Shown here piece by piece: positions 16,984-26,407 of a stretch of 64,000 bases of DNA (position 1 is its first letter; every line of letters begins with the position of its first letter). The position numbers and the translations under genes are program-made. The DNA is from Acholeplasma granularum ATCC 19168 (GTDB lineage: Bacteria; Bacillota_I; Bacilli_A; Acholeplasmatales; Acholeplasmataceae), in assembly GCF_000526235.1 (NCBI RefSeq), contig NZ_JAFR01000013.1, positions 1-64,000 of the forward strand, in the 5' to 3' direction. Below the pieces are notes generated by a model. That model saw only the letters and a program-made list of their open reading frames with translations. It was not told where the DNA came from and did not search any database.

Positions 16984-17579
16984 ATGATCTATATTTTTAT
17001 CCAGGTACGAATACCCATGTAAACATTATGGGCATACAAGATAAAGCATTATTAAAAACTTATACAGCCAATCAATTTGGCTTAGCAATGCTAAAAATAC
17101 AGAAAAATCCACCACTTATAAATAGTGCATTTGATTTTTTAACAGTGCATAAAATGCTTTTTGATAATGTATTTTATTGGGCTGGAAAAATTAGAACAGT
17201 TAATATGACAACATCTGAATTTATACTAGCTGATGGTATGGTTCAATTTGCAGATTTTGATTCTATAGAAGAAGAACTCAATCAAGTTGATTTAAAGTAT
17301 AAAGATTATCCATGGAGATTTGTAACAAAGTCAGAATTTATTTCTCATCTAGCAGAATTCATTGTAGATTTATGGTTGATTCATCCACTAAGAGAAGGTA
17401 ATACAAGAACCCTTATTGTATTTATGGATCTATTTGTTAGAAAGTTTGGATACCATATTGACTTAGAAGGATTTAACTTGGCTAGTAATGATCTACGTAA
17501 TGCATTTGTTTGGGGAGCTATAGGAGAATTTTTAAATATTAAAACTATTTTTAATAGAATAGTTGTTAAAAATTCCTAA
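16980..17579 (+). CDS. Fic-domain protein, probable AMP-transferring toxin
   Basis: A 199-aa Fic-domain protein. The catalytic motif is HPLREGNTR (H135 to R143), close to the consensus HPFx(D/E)GNxR with Leu in place of Phe. The N-terminal YPGTNTHVNIMGI segment and the flap before the motif are typical of stand-alone Fic proteins. Fic enzymes transfer AMP or other nucleotide moieties to target proteins. No inhibitory (S/T)xxxE(G/N) helix is evident in the protein or in the antitoxin-like neighbour, so inhibition may work differently (inference). Translation is coupled to the antitoxin gene by ATGA. Confidence 0.85.
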   Translation: MNDLYFYPGTNTHVNIMGIQDKALLKTYTANQFGLAMLKIQKNPPLINSAFDFLTVHKMLFDNVFYWAGKIRTVNMTTSEFILADGMVQFADFDSIEEELNQVDLKYKDYPWRFVTKSEFISHLAEFIVDLWLIHPLREGNTRTLIVFMDLFVRKFGYHIDLEGFNLASNDLRNAFVWGAIGEFLNIKTIFNRIVVKNS

Positions 17580-17645
17580 ATATAAGTTTCAAAACATTAT
17601 AAATGTGTGCAAATTACACATAAATGGTTAACACCGTAAGTTTTA

Positions 17646-17678
17646 AAAAGCCTTTTTAATGTTAAAAGGTTTTTTTTG
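17646..17678 (+). terminator. Terminator after the Fic gene
   Basis: The hairpin AACCTTTT-type stem (CCTTTT/AAAAGG extended by A-T pairs) is followed by eight T residues. It lies just before a TATAAT (17682-17687) that may serve the pdh operon. Confidence 0.75.
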
Positions 17679-17722
17679 TTATATAATCATCTTGTAAAAT
17701 AACTTTTTATTAGGAGGAAATT

Positions 17723-18808
17723 ATGATCGCAAAGAAATATGATGCTTCAAAAGACAAGCAATTTCAAATACTAGATCAACACGGTAAAGTGGTTAATGAA
17801 AAACAAGAACCAAAGTTACCAAAAGAGACATTGTTAAAAATGTATAAGACTGCAGTTTTAGGTCGTAACGCAGATATTAAAGCTTTACAATATCAAAGAC
17901 AAGGTCGTATGTTAACTTATGCACCAAACATGGGGCAAGAAGCTGCACAAATCGGTATGGCAGCAGCTATGGAACCACAAGATTGGAACTCTCCAATGTA
18001 TAGAGAGTTAAACACATTACTATATCGTGGAGATAAATTAGAAAATGTGTTCTTATACTGGTATGGTAATGAAAGAGGATCAATCAAACCAGAAGGTGTA
18101 AAAATTCTACCTACAAACATTATTATTGGTTCACAATCAAACATTGCAGCAGGTCTTGCAATGGCATCAAAAATTAGAAAAACAAATGAAGTAACAGTAT
18201 TTACTATTGGTGATGGTGGTACAGCACACGGTGAATTCTATGAAGGTTTAAACTTCGCAGCATCATTTAAAGCACCGGTTGTTGCAGTTATCCAAAATAA
18301 CCAATGGGCGATTTCAACTCCAGTTAGAAAAGCATCTAACTCTGAAACTTTAGCTCAAAAAGGTGTAGCATTCGGTATTCCTTATGTTCAAGTAGATGGA
18401 AACGATATGTTAGCGATGTATGTTGCTACTAAAGAAGCTATGGACCGTGCAAGAAAAGGTGAAGGCCCAACATTAATTGAAGCATTCACTTACCGTATGG
18501 GACCACATACTACATCTGATGACCCATCAATTTATAGAACTAAAGAAGAAGAAAATGAATGGGCTAAAAAAGATCCAATCCAAAGATTCAAAACTTATTT
18601 AATTAATAAAGGATATTGGACTGAAGAAGAAGATCAAAAATTAGAAGAAGATGTATTAGCAGAAATTAATGATACATTCAAGAAAGTTGAAAGTTATGGA
18701 GCGAATGTAGAGTTAATTGAAATTTTCGAACATACATATGCTGAAATGACACCTCAACTAAAAGAACAATATGAAGAACATAAAAAATATCTGGAAGGAG
18801 TAAAGTAA
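17723..18808 (+). CDS. pdhA: Pyruvate dehydrogenase E1 component, alpha subunit
   Basis: A 361-aa thiamin-diphosphate enzyme subunit. The ThDP motif starts IGDGGTAHGEF and ends QNNQWAIS. RMGPHTTSDDPS is the phosphorylation-loop region typical of E1-alpha. With PdhB it decarboxylates pyruvate and reductively acetylates the lipoyl groups of PdhC. It is the first gene of pdhABCD with gaps of 1 to 15 nt. AGGAGG precedes the ATG. A TATAAT at 17682-17687, right after the upstream terminator, is the likely -10. Codon use is noticeably richer in preferred codons than in neighbours, as expected for a highly expressed enzyme. Confidence 0.97.
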   Translation: MIAKKYDASKDKQFQILDQHGKVVNEKQEPKLPKETLLKMYKTAVLGRNADIKALQYQRQGRMLTYAPNMGQEAAQIGMAAAMEPQDWNSPMYRELNTLLYRGDKLENVFLYWYGNERGSIKPEGVKILPTNIIIGSQSNIAAGLAMASKIRKTNEVTVFTIGDGGTAHGEFYEGLNFAASFKAPVVAVIQNNQWAISTPVRKASNSETLAQKGVAFGIPYVQVDGNDMLAMYVATKEAMDRARKGEGPTLIEAFTYRMGPHTTSDDPSIYRTKEEENEWAKKDPIQRFKTYLINKGYWTEEEDQKLEEDVLAEINDTFKKVESYGANVELIEIFEHTYAEMTPQLKEQYEEHKKYLEGVK

Positions 18809-18809
18809 T

Positions 18810-19793
18810 ATGGCAATCATCACACTATTAGAAGCTATTAACCAAGCTATTGACCAAGCAATGGAAAAAGATGAATCAATCGTTGTATTTGGTGAAGATG
18901 CTGGTTTTGAAGGTGGGGTATTCCGTGTAACTGCTGGCCTTCAAAAGAAATACGGTGAAACCCGTGTATTTGATACACCAATTGCTGAATCAGCAATCGT
19001 TGGTTCTGCAGTAGGTATGGCAATCAATGGTTTAAAACCAATTGCTGAAATCCAATTTGACGGATTTATTTTCCCAGGATATACAGATTTAGTAACACAC
19101 GCTGCACGTATGCGTAATAGAAGCCGTGGACAATTTACTGTTCCAATGGTATTACGTTTACCACACGGTGGTGGTATTCGTGCACTTGAGCACCACTCAG
19201 AAGCACTTGAAGTATTATTTGGTTCAATTCCAGGATTAAAAGTAGTTACACCTTCTACACCATATGATGCAAAAGGTTTATTACTAGCAGCTATTAATGA
19301 TCCAGACCCAGTAGTATTCTTAGAACCAAAGAGAATTTATAGAGCAGGTAAACAAGAAGTTCCTGCTGAAATGTATGAAATTCCAATTGGAAAAGCTAAA
19401 GTTGCAAAACAAGGAACTGACATGACTGTTGTTGCTTGGGGATCAATTGTACGTGAAGTTGAAAAAGCTGTTAAGCTTGTTGAAGCTGAAGGTATTTCTG
19501 TTGAAATTATCGACTTAAGAACTATTTCTCCAATTGATGAAGAAACAATCTTAAATTCAGTTAAGAAAACAGGTAAATTTATGGTAGTTACTGAAGCTGT
19601 TAAATCATATGGTCCAGCAGCTGAATTAATCTCTTTAGTAAATGAAAAAGCATTCTTCTCATTAGAAGCTGCTCCAGTTCGTTTTACAGGATTTGATATT
19701 ACAGTACCTCTAGCAAGAGGCGAACATTATCATTTCCCTCAACCAGAAAAAATTGCGGCTTATATTAGAAAATTAGCTAAAGCAAGACCATAA
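18810..19793 (+). CDS. pdhB: Pyruvate dehydrogenase E1 component, beta subunit
   Basis: A 327-aa E1-beta. The N-terminal FGEDAGFEGGVFRVT, the central VLRLPHGGGIRALEHHSEA and the C-terminal ITVPLARGEHYHFPQ block are diagnostic. It forms the alpha2beta2 E1 with PdhA, contributing to the ThDP site and E2 binding. It starts 1 nt after pdhA with AAGGAG inside the end of pdhA, so translation is coupled. Confidence 0.97.
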   Translation: MAIITLLEAINQAIDQAMEKDESIVVFGEDAGFEGGVFRVTAGLQKKYGETRVFDTPIAESAIVGSAVGMAINGLKPIAEIQFDGFIFPGYTDLVTHAARMRNRSRGQFTVPMVLRLPHGGGIRALEHHSEALEVLFGSIPGLKVVTPSTPYDAKGLLLAAINDPDPVVFLEPKRIYRAGKQEVPAEMYEIPIGKAKVAKQGTDMTVVAWGSIVREVEKAVKLVEAEGISVEIIDLRTISPIDEETILNSVKKTGKFMVVTEAVKSYGPAAELISLVNEKAFFSLEAAPVRFTGFDITVPLARGEHYHFPQPEKIAAYIRKLAKARP

Positions 19794-19808
19794 GGAGGTA
19801 CGACATTT

Positions 19809-21437
19809 ATGTATGAATTTAAATTCGCAGACATTGGCGAAGGTATCCATGAAGGTACCGTCTTACAATGGAATTTTAAAGTAGGCGATAAAGTTAAAGA
19901 AGGTGAAACTTTAGTAGTTGTTGAAACTGATAAAGTAAACGCTGAATTACCGTCACCAGTTGATGGTGTAATCGTATCACTTGGTGCTAAAGAAGGTGAA
20001 GAAATTCATGTTGGACAAGTTATTGTTACAATCGATGATGGATCTGGTACACCGGTTGCTCCTAAAGCAGCTGAAGCGCCAGCACAAGCACCTGCTCAAG
20101 CTGCTCCAGTAGCACAAGCACAAGCGCAACAAGGCGAAGTATATGATTTTAAATTTGCTGACATCGGTGAAGGTATCCATGAAGGAACAGTTTTAAGCTG
20201 GAACTTCAAAGTTGGTGACAAGGTTAAAGAAGGTGAAACTTTAGTAGTTGTTGAAACTGATAAAGTAAACGCTGAATTACCATCACCAGTTGATGGCACA
20301 ATCCTAAAATTAGGAAAAGCTGAAGGTGAAGTTATCCATGTTGGTGAAACTGTTGTATTAATTGGACAAAATGGTGCAACATTAGCATCATTAAACCAAG
20401 CACCAGCACAAGCTCCAGTAAGCGAACCTAAAAAGGGTGCAGGAGTTGTTGGTGAAATCGAAGTATCTGATGAAATCATCGGTGGTTCTGAAGAAGTTGC
20501 AGTTGTACAATCTACAGGTAAAGTATTAGCATCTCCAGTTGCTAGAAAATTAGCTAGCGATATGGGTCTTGATATTGCAACTGTAAAAGGTACTGGTGAA
20601 CAAGGCAGAGTCTTAAAAGATGATGTTGCAAATGCTAAAGCACCTGCTCAAGCACCAGCTCAACAACAAGCACCAGAAAAAGCACAAACTGCAGCTCCAG
20701 TTGCACAAACAAGTTTTGCTGCTGCAGGTAAACCTCAAGGTGATGTTGAAGTAGTTAAAATCACTAGATTACGTAAAGCAGTTTCAAATGCTATGACACG
20801 TTCTAAATCTATTATCCCTGAAACAGTTTTAATGGATGAAATTAATGTGGATGCACTTGTTAACTTCAGAAATGAAGCTAAAGTTATTGCTGAATCTAAA
20901 GGTATTAAATTAACATATATGGCTTTAATTGCTAAAGCTGTATTAATTGCATTAAAAGAATTCCCTATCTTCAATGCATCATTTAACCATGATACAGATG
21001 AAGTATATATGAAAAAATTCATTAACCTAGGTATGGCAGTTGACACACCAGACGGTTTAATTGTTCCAAATATTAAAAATGCTGATAGATTAAGTGTATT
21101 TGAACTAGCTACACAAATCCGTACATTAGCAGATGATACAATTGCTAGAAAGATTTCAATGGACCAACAAACAGGTGGTACATTTACAATCACTAACTTT
21201 GGATCTGCAGGTATCGCATTTGGTACACCAGTAATCAACTACCCTGAATTAGCAATTTTAGGAATTGGTAAAATTGATAAGAAACCTTGGGTTGTTGGAA
21301 ATGAAATTAAAATTGCAAGCACATTACCACTATCACTAGCTGTTGACCACAGAATCATTGATGGTGCTGATGGCGGAAGATTCTTAATGAGAGTTAAGGA
21401 ATTATTAAGTAACCCAACCTTACTATTGTTAAGCTAA
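19809..21437 (+). CDS. pdhC: Dihydrolipoyl acetyltransferase (E2) with two lipoyl domains
   Basis: A 542-aa E2 core. Two lipoyl domains (about 1-78 and 112-188) each carry the ETDKVNAELPSP lipoylation loop. They are joined by flexible Ala/Pro/Gln-rich linkers. A peripheral subunit-binding domain follows (about 240-278, SPVARKLASDMG...VKGTGEQGRVLKDDV). The acetyltransferase domain (about 315-542) has its catalytic His in DHRIIDGADGG. It transfers acetyl from lipoyl to CoA. The two lipoyl loops are encoded by almost identical 74-nt DNA (see repeat), suggesting recent duplication or gene conversion. AAGGAGG precedes the ATG. Confidence 0.97.
   Translation: MYEFKFADIGEGIHEGTVLQWNFKVGDKVKEGETLVVVETDKVNAELPSPVDGVIVSLGAKEGEEIHVGQVIVTIDDGSGTPVAPKAAEAPAQAPAQAAPVAQAQAQQGEVYDFKFADIGEGIHEGTVLSWNFKVGDKVKEGETLVVVETDKVNAELPSPVDGTILKLGKAEGEVIHVGETVVLIGQNGATLASLNQAPAQAPVSEPKKGAGVVGEIEVSDEIIGGSEEVAVVQSTGKVLASPVARKLASDMGLDIATVKGTGEQGRVLKDDVANAKAPAQAPAQQQAPEKAQTAAPVAQTSFAAAGKPQGDVEVVKITRLRKAVSNAMTRSKSIIPETVLMDEINVDALVNFRNEAKVIAESKGIKLTYMALIAKAVLIALKEFPIFNASFNHDTDEVYMKKFINLGMAVDTPDGLIVPNIKNADRLSVFELATQIRTLADDTIARKISMDQQTGGTFTITNFGSAGIAFGTPVINYPELAILGIGKIDKKPWVVGNEIKIASTLPLSLAVDHRIIDGADGGRFLMRVKELLSNPTLLLLS
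19893..20296 (+). repeat. Near-identical 74-nt direct repeat encoding the two lipoyl loops
   Basis: Bases 19893-19966 and 20223-20296 differ at a single position (19952 G, 20282 A, a silent CCG/CCA change). They are exactly 330 nt (110 codons) apart. Flanking lipoyl-domain sequence has several silent differences, so the identity is local to the lipoylation loop. Confidence 0.92.
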
Positions 21438-21452
21438 GAAAGGAGTTTCCAC

Positions 21453-22829
21453 ATGTCAAAAGAATATGAAATCATTGTTGTAGGTGGAGGTCCTGGTGGC
21501 TATGTAGCCGCGATTAAAGCCGCACAATATGGTGCTAAAGTCGCTTTAGTAGAAAAAGAAGTTGTTGGTGGTATTTGTTTAAACCATGGTTGTATTCCAA
21601 CTAAAACATTTTTAAAATCAGCTAAAGTATTTAACACAGTAAATAAATCAAATGATTTTGGTGTGACCACATCTGGCCAAATCGGATTTGATTGGTCAAA
21701 AATAGTAAGTAGAAAAGATGGCGTTGTTAAGCAATTAACAGGTGGAATCGGCTTCTTACTAAAGAAAAATGGTGTTGATGTTTATAACGGTTTTGGAGAA
21801 GTTAAATCTGCAAATGAAGTTGTTGTAAACGGTGAATCATTAAAAACTAAAAATGTCATTATTGCAACCGGATCATCTGCAATTGTTCCACCAATTCCTG
21901 GTGTAAAAGAAGCATATGAAAAAGGTATAGTAGTTACAAGCCGTGAGTTATTAAATGTTAAAACTTTCCCTAAATCCATTGTTATTGTAGGTGGTGGTGT
22001 TATTGGGGTTGAGTTTGCAACAGTATTTAATTCATTTGGTTCAAAAGTAACAATTATTGAAATGATGGATGGTATCTTACCAACAATGGATGATGATATC
22101 CGCACAGCTTATGCTAAAACATTAAAACGTGATGGTATTAACATTCTAACTAAAGCAGAAGTTAAATCAGTAAATGATCATAAAGTTACTTACAATTTAG
22201 ATGGCAAAGATACAACAATTGAAGCAGATCTTATCTTAATGTCTGTTGGTACACGCGCAAACTCTAAAGGTTTAGAACATTTAGGTTTAGAAATGGACCG
22301 TGCAAACATTAAAACAAATGATTACTTACAAACTAATGTTCCAGGCATTTATGCTATTGGTGACGTAAACGGTAAATTCATGTTGGCACACGTTGCTGAA
22401 CATGAAGGTATCACTGCAGTTCAACATATCCTTAAAAAAGGACATGCAAAAATGAATTACGATCAAATTCCTTCAGCAATTTATGGATTCCCTGAAATTG
22501 CAGCAATCGGTCTAACTGAAAAAGAAGCAAAACAAAGAGGTTTAGACTACAAAGTATCTAAAGTACCTATTGCAGCAATTGGTAAAGCAGTTGCTGATGG
22601 TGAAAAAGAAGGATTTGTAAAACTTATTGTAGATAATAAATACCTAGAAGTTATTGGTGCACATATTTATGCATACAATGCAACTGAATTAATATCTGAG
22701 TATAGTGTTGCTATGGCATCAGAAGCTACAGCACATGAAATTGCACATGCAATTCATCCACATCCTACATTATCAGAATTAACTAAAGAAGCAGCACATG
22801 GTGCAATAGATAAGGCTATCCACATCTAA
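21453..22829 (+). CDS. pdhD: Dihydrolipoamide dehydrogenase (E3)
   Basis: A 458-aa flavoprotein disulfide reductase. It has the FAD site GGGPGGYVAA, redox-active C42 and C47 in GGICLNHGCIPTK, NAD site VGGGVIGVEFA, YAIGDVNG, and the C-terminal HPHPTLSE with the catalytic His. It reoxidises the dihydrolipoyl groups of PdhC with NAD+. Unlike some Mollicute and Firmicute E3 proteins it has no N-terminal lipoyl domain. It is the last gene of the operon; GAAAGGAG precedes the ATG. No strong terminator is evident in the 117-base gap after it. Confidence 0.97.
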   Translation: MSKEYEIIVVGGGPGGYVAAIKAAQYGAKVALVEKEVVGGICLNHGCIPTKTFLKSAKVFNTVNKSNDFGVTTSGQIGFDWSKIVSRKDGVVKQLTGGIGFLLKKNGVDVYNGFGEVKSANEVVVNGESLKTKNVIIATGSSAIVPPIPGVKEAYEKGIVVTSRELLNVKTFPKSIVIVGGGVIGVEFATVFNSFGSKVTIIEMMDGILPTMDDDIRTAYAKTLKRDGINILTKAEVKSVNDHKVTYNLDGKDTTIEADLILMSVGTRANSKGLEHLGLEMDRANIKTNDYLQTNVPGIYAIGDVNGKFMLAHVAEHEGITAVQHILKKGHAKMNYDQIPSAIYGFPEIAAIGLTEKEAKQRGLDYKVSKVPIAAIGKAVADGEKEGFVKLIVDNKYLEVIGAHIYAYNATELISEYSVAMASEATAHEIAHAIHPHPTLSELTKEAAHGAIDKAIHI

Positions 22830-22946
22830 TCATTCATAATAATCATTAAAAAAAATTAATAAAGTATTGATGTTTCAATTTATGATTTATTTAGTATAAT
22901 AGAAAGTTAGACTGAATATTAGAAAGTATTAGAGGTTATTTAAAAG

Positions 22947-23582
22947 ATGAAATTATTTAAAAGAATTATGTTACATGTCTTTGGATTTGCAATTATGACA
23001 TTTGCAGTTTCACTGATTGTAAAAACAGAACAAGGAGCTTTTCCATATGATGCAATTAGTTATTATTTGTCAAAAATAATAGATCATGAATTTGTTACAA
23101 TTGGCGTTGCATCTATATTCTTTGGACTGACTTGGGTATTAGTTAACTTTATAATTATTAAAAAAGCATATGTGTTTTGGTCATTAATTATTGTATTTGG
23201 ATTTGGTTCATTAATGGATATATGGTTTGCAAATGTTTTAGTACATTACAATCCTCAAAACCATGAAATATGGTTTAATGCATTATTAGCATTTACAGGA
23301 CTTATCTTAGTAGGATTTAGTTTATCTATTATTATTAGAAATAAGAGTTTACCACTTGCACCATCTGAAGTATTCTTAGTATATTTAACAGGATATACAA
23401 AAAAGACCTGGTTATCCAAGGTCTTAATAGAGACTGTTATGATTGGACTTGCATTACTTTTAGCTGTTATTGCTAAAGATTTTGTCCAAATTGGTTGGTT
23501 TACGATAGTATCAGCATTTCTACTAGGTATAATTATTTCATTATTTGAAAAAGTTGTAAAACCAATTATTAGTGATTACTGA
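22947..23582 (+). CDS. YczE-like integral membrane protein
   Basis: A 211-aa protein with five or six hydrophobic segments. The N-terminus (RIMLHVFGFAIMTFAVSLIVKTEQGAFPYDA) matches the YczE/YitT group of Firmicute membrane proteins, where the conserved G-x-x-P-x-D lies after the first helix. Function is not established for the family. A TATAAT at 22895-22900 lies about 45 bases upstream, so it probably has its own promoter rather than reading from pdhD. It is convergent with lplA across a shared terminator. Confidence 0.78.
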   Translation: MKLFKRIMLHVFGFAIMTFAVSLIVKTEQGAFPYDAISYYLSKIIDHEFVTIGVASIFFGLTWVLVNFIIIKKAYVFWSLIIVFGFGSLMDIWFANVLVHYNPQNHEIWFNALLAFTGLILVGFSLSIIIRNKSLPLAPSEVFLVYLTGYTKKTWLSKVLIETVMIGLALLLAVIAKDFVQIGWFTIVSAFLLGIIISLFEKVVKPIISDY

Positions 23583-23588
23583 AAGGTT

Positions 23589-24503
23589 TTAAAAAAGCAT
23601 TTGATAAAGTTCAGGTGCTTTTTTCTTTAAAAAACTTAAATCAGTTGGGAAATATCTTTCACCAACAAGGCTTGAGGATAAATTAAGAGCAAGACTACCA
23701 TTATGCACAATAAGTGCCTCTTCAATATTTCCATATGCTATAGTGAGTTTGACAGAATAATTTTCAGACTCTTTTTTTATAATAGATCTAGGTGATTGAC
23801 CATAGTTCCATTGGAATTGTAAGTATTTTTCTTCTTTTAAATTTTCAATTTTCTTAATATCTTTAGGACTTAAAGTAATGACATCATTACTATTAACCAT
23901 AAAAGATAAGAGGTAAGATTTTATATCACTTATACTCATGTTTGTATAATCTTTTAGATTTGTCACAGTCGAACGATTAGATTTAACACCAATACTTTCA
24001 ATCTCACTAGATTTGCTTTTTAAAGCCATTTTCAGATTATCTAAATTACTATCAAATAATAATGTTCCGTGATGTAAAAGTTTATCCTTAAATAAGTATT
24101 GAGCATTACCACTTACTTTAAGGTTTTCTATTTTTAAATCTGACTTACCTACAAGTTCAATTGGAATATTTAACTCTTCCAAGGCTTGTCTAATTTTTTT
24201 AGTCATCAAATCATAGTTATTAATATTGCCTTTTGAATGTGTCATAAATGTAAAATTTAAATTACCTAAATCATGGAAGACAGTACCACCACCAGAGTTT
24301 CTTCTTACCACAGGTATATGATTTTTTACAACATAATCTAAATTAACTTCTTCAAAAACATTTTGATTTCTACCTACTATGATGGAATAATCATTTTGCC
24401 ATAGTAAAAAGATGTCTTCATCTTTAAATATATTTTTAAATATATATTCTTCCCAAGCTAAATTAAAGAAGGGATCTGTTGAATGATTATAAATAGTTTT
24501 CAT
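23589..24503 (-). CDS. lplA: Lipoate-protein ligase A
   Basis: A 304-aa lipoate-protein ligase. The family motif VVRRNSGGGTVFHDLGNLNFTF and the later KVSGNAQ with the lipoyl-adenylate lysine are present, together with a C-terminal accessory domain (about 235-304). It uses ATP to attach scavenged lipoate to lipoyl domains. Its obvious substrate is PdhC, encoded on the other strand 2 kb away. It is transcribed convergently with the yczE-like gene and divergently from the lipid-kinase gene. The start is preceded by AGGAG. Confidence 0.93.
   Translation of the reverse strand: MKTIYNHSTDPFFNLAWEEYIFKNIFKDEDIFLLWQNDYSIIVGRNQNVFEEVNLDYVVKNHIPVVRRNSGGGTVFHDLGNLNFTFMTHSKGNINNYDLMTKKIRQALEELNIPIELVGKSDLKIENLKVSGNAQYLFKDKLLHHGTLLFDSNLDNLKMALKSKSSEIESIGVKSNRSTVTNLKDYTNMSISDIKSYLLSFMVNSNDVITLSPKDIKKIENLKEEKYLQFQWNYGQSPRSIIKKESENYSVKLTIAYGNIEEALIVHNGSLALNLSSSLVGERYFPTDLSFLKKKAPELYQMLF
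23591..23625. terminator. Shared terminator between the yczE-like gene and lplA
   Basis: The stem AAAAAAGCATTTGA/TTCAGGTGCTTTTTT lies 8 bases after the + strand stop and inside the last codons of minus-strand lplA. A and T tracts on both sides make it bidirectional. Confidence 0.85.
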
Positions 24504-24576
24504 ATATAAATACTCCTAAATTAATCTTAACATATTCTATAAATAAAATGATAAAATAAGGAAAAGGGATGAATCC

Positions 24577-25485
24577 ATGAAAATATTATTAATATATAAC
24601 TTATCATCTGGTAATGGAAAGATTATGCAAAGTTTGAGTAAAATCAAATCCTTTTTTGATATAAATAATTTTTTATATGATATATATGATATTAGAGCTA
24701 AGGATGAAGTATCAAAAGATATGATGCTACTATCAAAGTACTATGATACGTTTGTTATTGCAGGAGGAGATGGAACGATTCATTCTGTAATTAACGGTAT
24801 TATGGCAGTTCCAATGGATGAACGCCCTAAATTACTATTTTTACCCTTTGGTACAACAAATGATTTTGCTAACATGTTAGGTATTGGTAAAGATATAGAT
24901 TTTAACTTAGCACTTTTAAAAACGAATCACTATAGAAAAAGTGATGTCTATGCTCTTAATAATGAGTTTTTTGTATATGCAGCAGCTGTGGGTAAATTTT
25001 CAAATGTAAGTTATAGAATTAATAGACGCAAACTAAGAAAATTTGGTCCTATAGGATACTTATTAAATGCGCGTAATGATATATTTAAAAAGTATAATAT
25101 GAATATAGAAGTAGAAACAAACGCCTTCAAAATTAACAAAAAAACGTTCTTAATTTTAATTGCATCAGGAAGTAGATTAGGGGGATTTAATATATCAAAG
25201 TTTTCTAAAAACCCCAAACTTAATGATGGAAAAATAGATGTAAGAATATTTACAAGAACACATTTCTTTTCTTGGATAAAACTAATCATATTCTACTTAC
25301 TAAAGGGGAAGAAGTTCTATAGAGATATACATATTAACACCAACTATATACATATAAAATTAGATGGTAATTATATATGGAATGTAGATGGTGAAAAAGG
25401 ACCGATAGGCGATATTAAAGTTTATACACTTCAAAAACAAATTGAGGTGTATGTACATCCAAACTATATAGATAAAATGTTTTAA
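24577..25485 (+). CDS. Diacylglycerol kinase-like lipid kinase (DagK/YegS family)
   Basis: A 302-aa soluble lipid kinase. It has an N-terminal LIYNLSSGNGK and the nucleotide-binding GGDGTIHSVINGI at about residues 63-75, followed by FLPFGTTNDFAN. These are the markers of the DagK catalytic domain. The C-terminal beta-sandwich includes the NVDGE motif. Members phosphorylate diacylglycerol or related lipids on the cytoplasmic membrane face. It is 19 nt upstream of an ABC exporter and may share its transcript. The weak AAAGGG site precedes the ATG. Confidence 0.88.
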   Translation: MKILLIYNLSSGNGKIMQSLSKIKSFFDINNFLYDIYDIRAKDEVSKDMMLLSKYYDTFVIAGGDGTIHSVINGIMAVPMDERPKLLFLPFGTTNDFANMLGIGKDIDFNLALLKTNHYRKSDVYALNNEFFVYAAAVGKFSNVSYRINRRKLRKFGPIGYLLNARNDIFKKYNMNIEVETNAFKINKKTFLILIASGSRLGGFNISKFSKNPKLNDGKIDVRIFTRTHFFSWIKLIIFYLLKGKKFYRDIHINTNYIHIKLDGNYIWNVDGEKGPIGDIKVYTLQKQIEVYVHPNYIDKMF

Positions 25486-25504
25486 TAAAGGGGAAAAAGA
25501 AGTA

Positions 25505-26407
25505 ATGGATAAAATATTAGAAGTAAACGAGTTATATAAAAAGTTTGATAATGTTGTTGCAGTTAATAACATATCTTTTTATGTAAAAAGAGGGGAACTA
25601 TACGCATTTTTAGGTCAAAATGGTGCAGGTAAATCTACCACTATACGTATGATTATAACTTTACTTGAAAAAGGATCTGGTACAGTAAAGTTAAATAATA
25701 AAACAGATGAGGATTATATTAGAAAACATATTGGTGTAGTATTCCAAGAAAATGTACTAGATGATTTATTAACTGTTAAGGAAAATTTACTTAACAGAGG
25801 TTCTTTATATATAAACTCTAAACAAGATATTATAAAGCGCTATGAAGAGTTAAAAGTAAAACTAGGTTTAGAAGCAATTGAAAATCAACGATTTAAAACT
25901 TTATCCGGTGGTCAAAAAAGAAGAGTTGAAATAGCAAGAGCTTTATTTTCTAATCCTGAATTATTAATTTTAGATGAACCAACCACAGGGCTAGACCCTG
26001 AAACACGCCAAATTATTTGGCGTGTCATTGAAGATTTAAGAAAAAAAGATGGTATCACTGTATTTTTAACAACACACTATATGGAAGAGGCTGCAAATGC
26101 CGATCATATTGTTGTTATCCATAAAGGTAATATCGTTGTACATGGTTCACCATCACAGTTAAAGGATAAATATTCAAAAGATTATTTTAAAGTCGTTCCT
26201 AAAAATAAAGAAGTATTAATTGAATATTTAGTTCATTATGATAGAAAATTTGAACTGATATCAGACCAGTACTACATAGAAATAAAAAATACAGAGGATA
26301 CATTAGATTTAATTAGTGATATTAAGGATAATATATTAACATTTGAAGTTATAAAGGGTACATTAGATGATGTCTTTATTAATGTTGTGGGTGAACAAAA
26401 TGTATAG
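25505..26407 (+). CDS. ABC-2-type exporter, ATP-binding subunit
   Basis: A 300-aa ABC ATPase. It has Walker A GQNGAGKST (about 38-46), signature LSGGQKRRVEIARAL, Walker B LLILDEPTTGLD and the H-loop TTHYMEEA. The order and the C-terminal 80-residue extension match DrrA/CcmA-like subunits of ABC-2 exporters. It works with the following permease, which overlaps by 8 nt. The transported molecule (drug, lipid or polysaccharide) cannot be told from sequence. Confidence 0.93.
   Translation: MDKILEVNELYKKFDNVVAVNNISFYVKRGELYAFLGQNGAGKSTTIRMIITLLEKGSGTVKLNNKTDEDYIRKHIGVVFQENVLDDLLTVKENLLNRGSLYINSKQDIIKRYEELKVKLGLEAIENQRFKTLSGGQKRRVEIARALFSNPELLILDEPTTGLDPETRQIIWRVIEDLRKKDGITVFLTTHYMEEAANADHIVVIHKGNIVVHGSPSQLKDKYSKDYFKVVPKNKEVLIEYLVHYDRKFELISDQYYIEIKNTEDTLDLISDIKDNILTFEVIKGTLDDVFINVVGEQNV

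Noticed and set aside
20096-20479. Minus-strand open frames across pdhC and other highly expressed genes
   Set aside because: They are antisense shadows of strong coding sequence with no ribosome sites or recognisable motifs.
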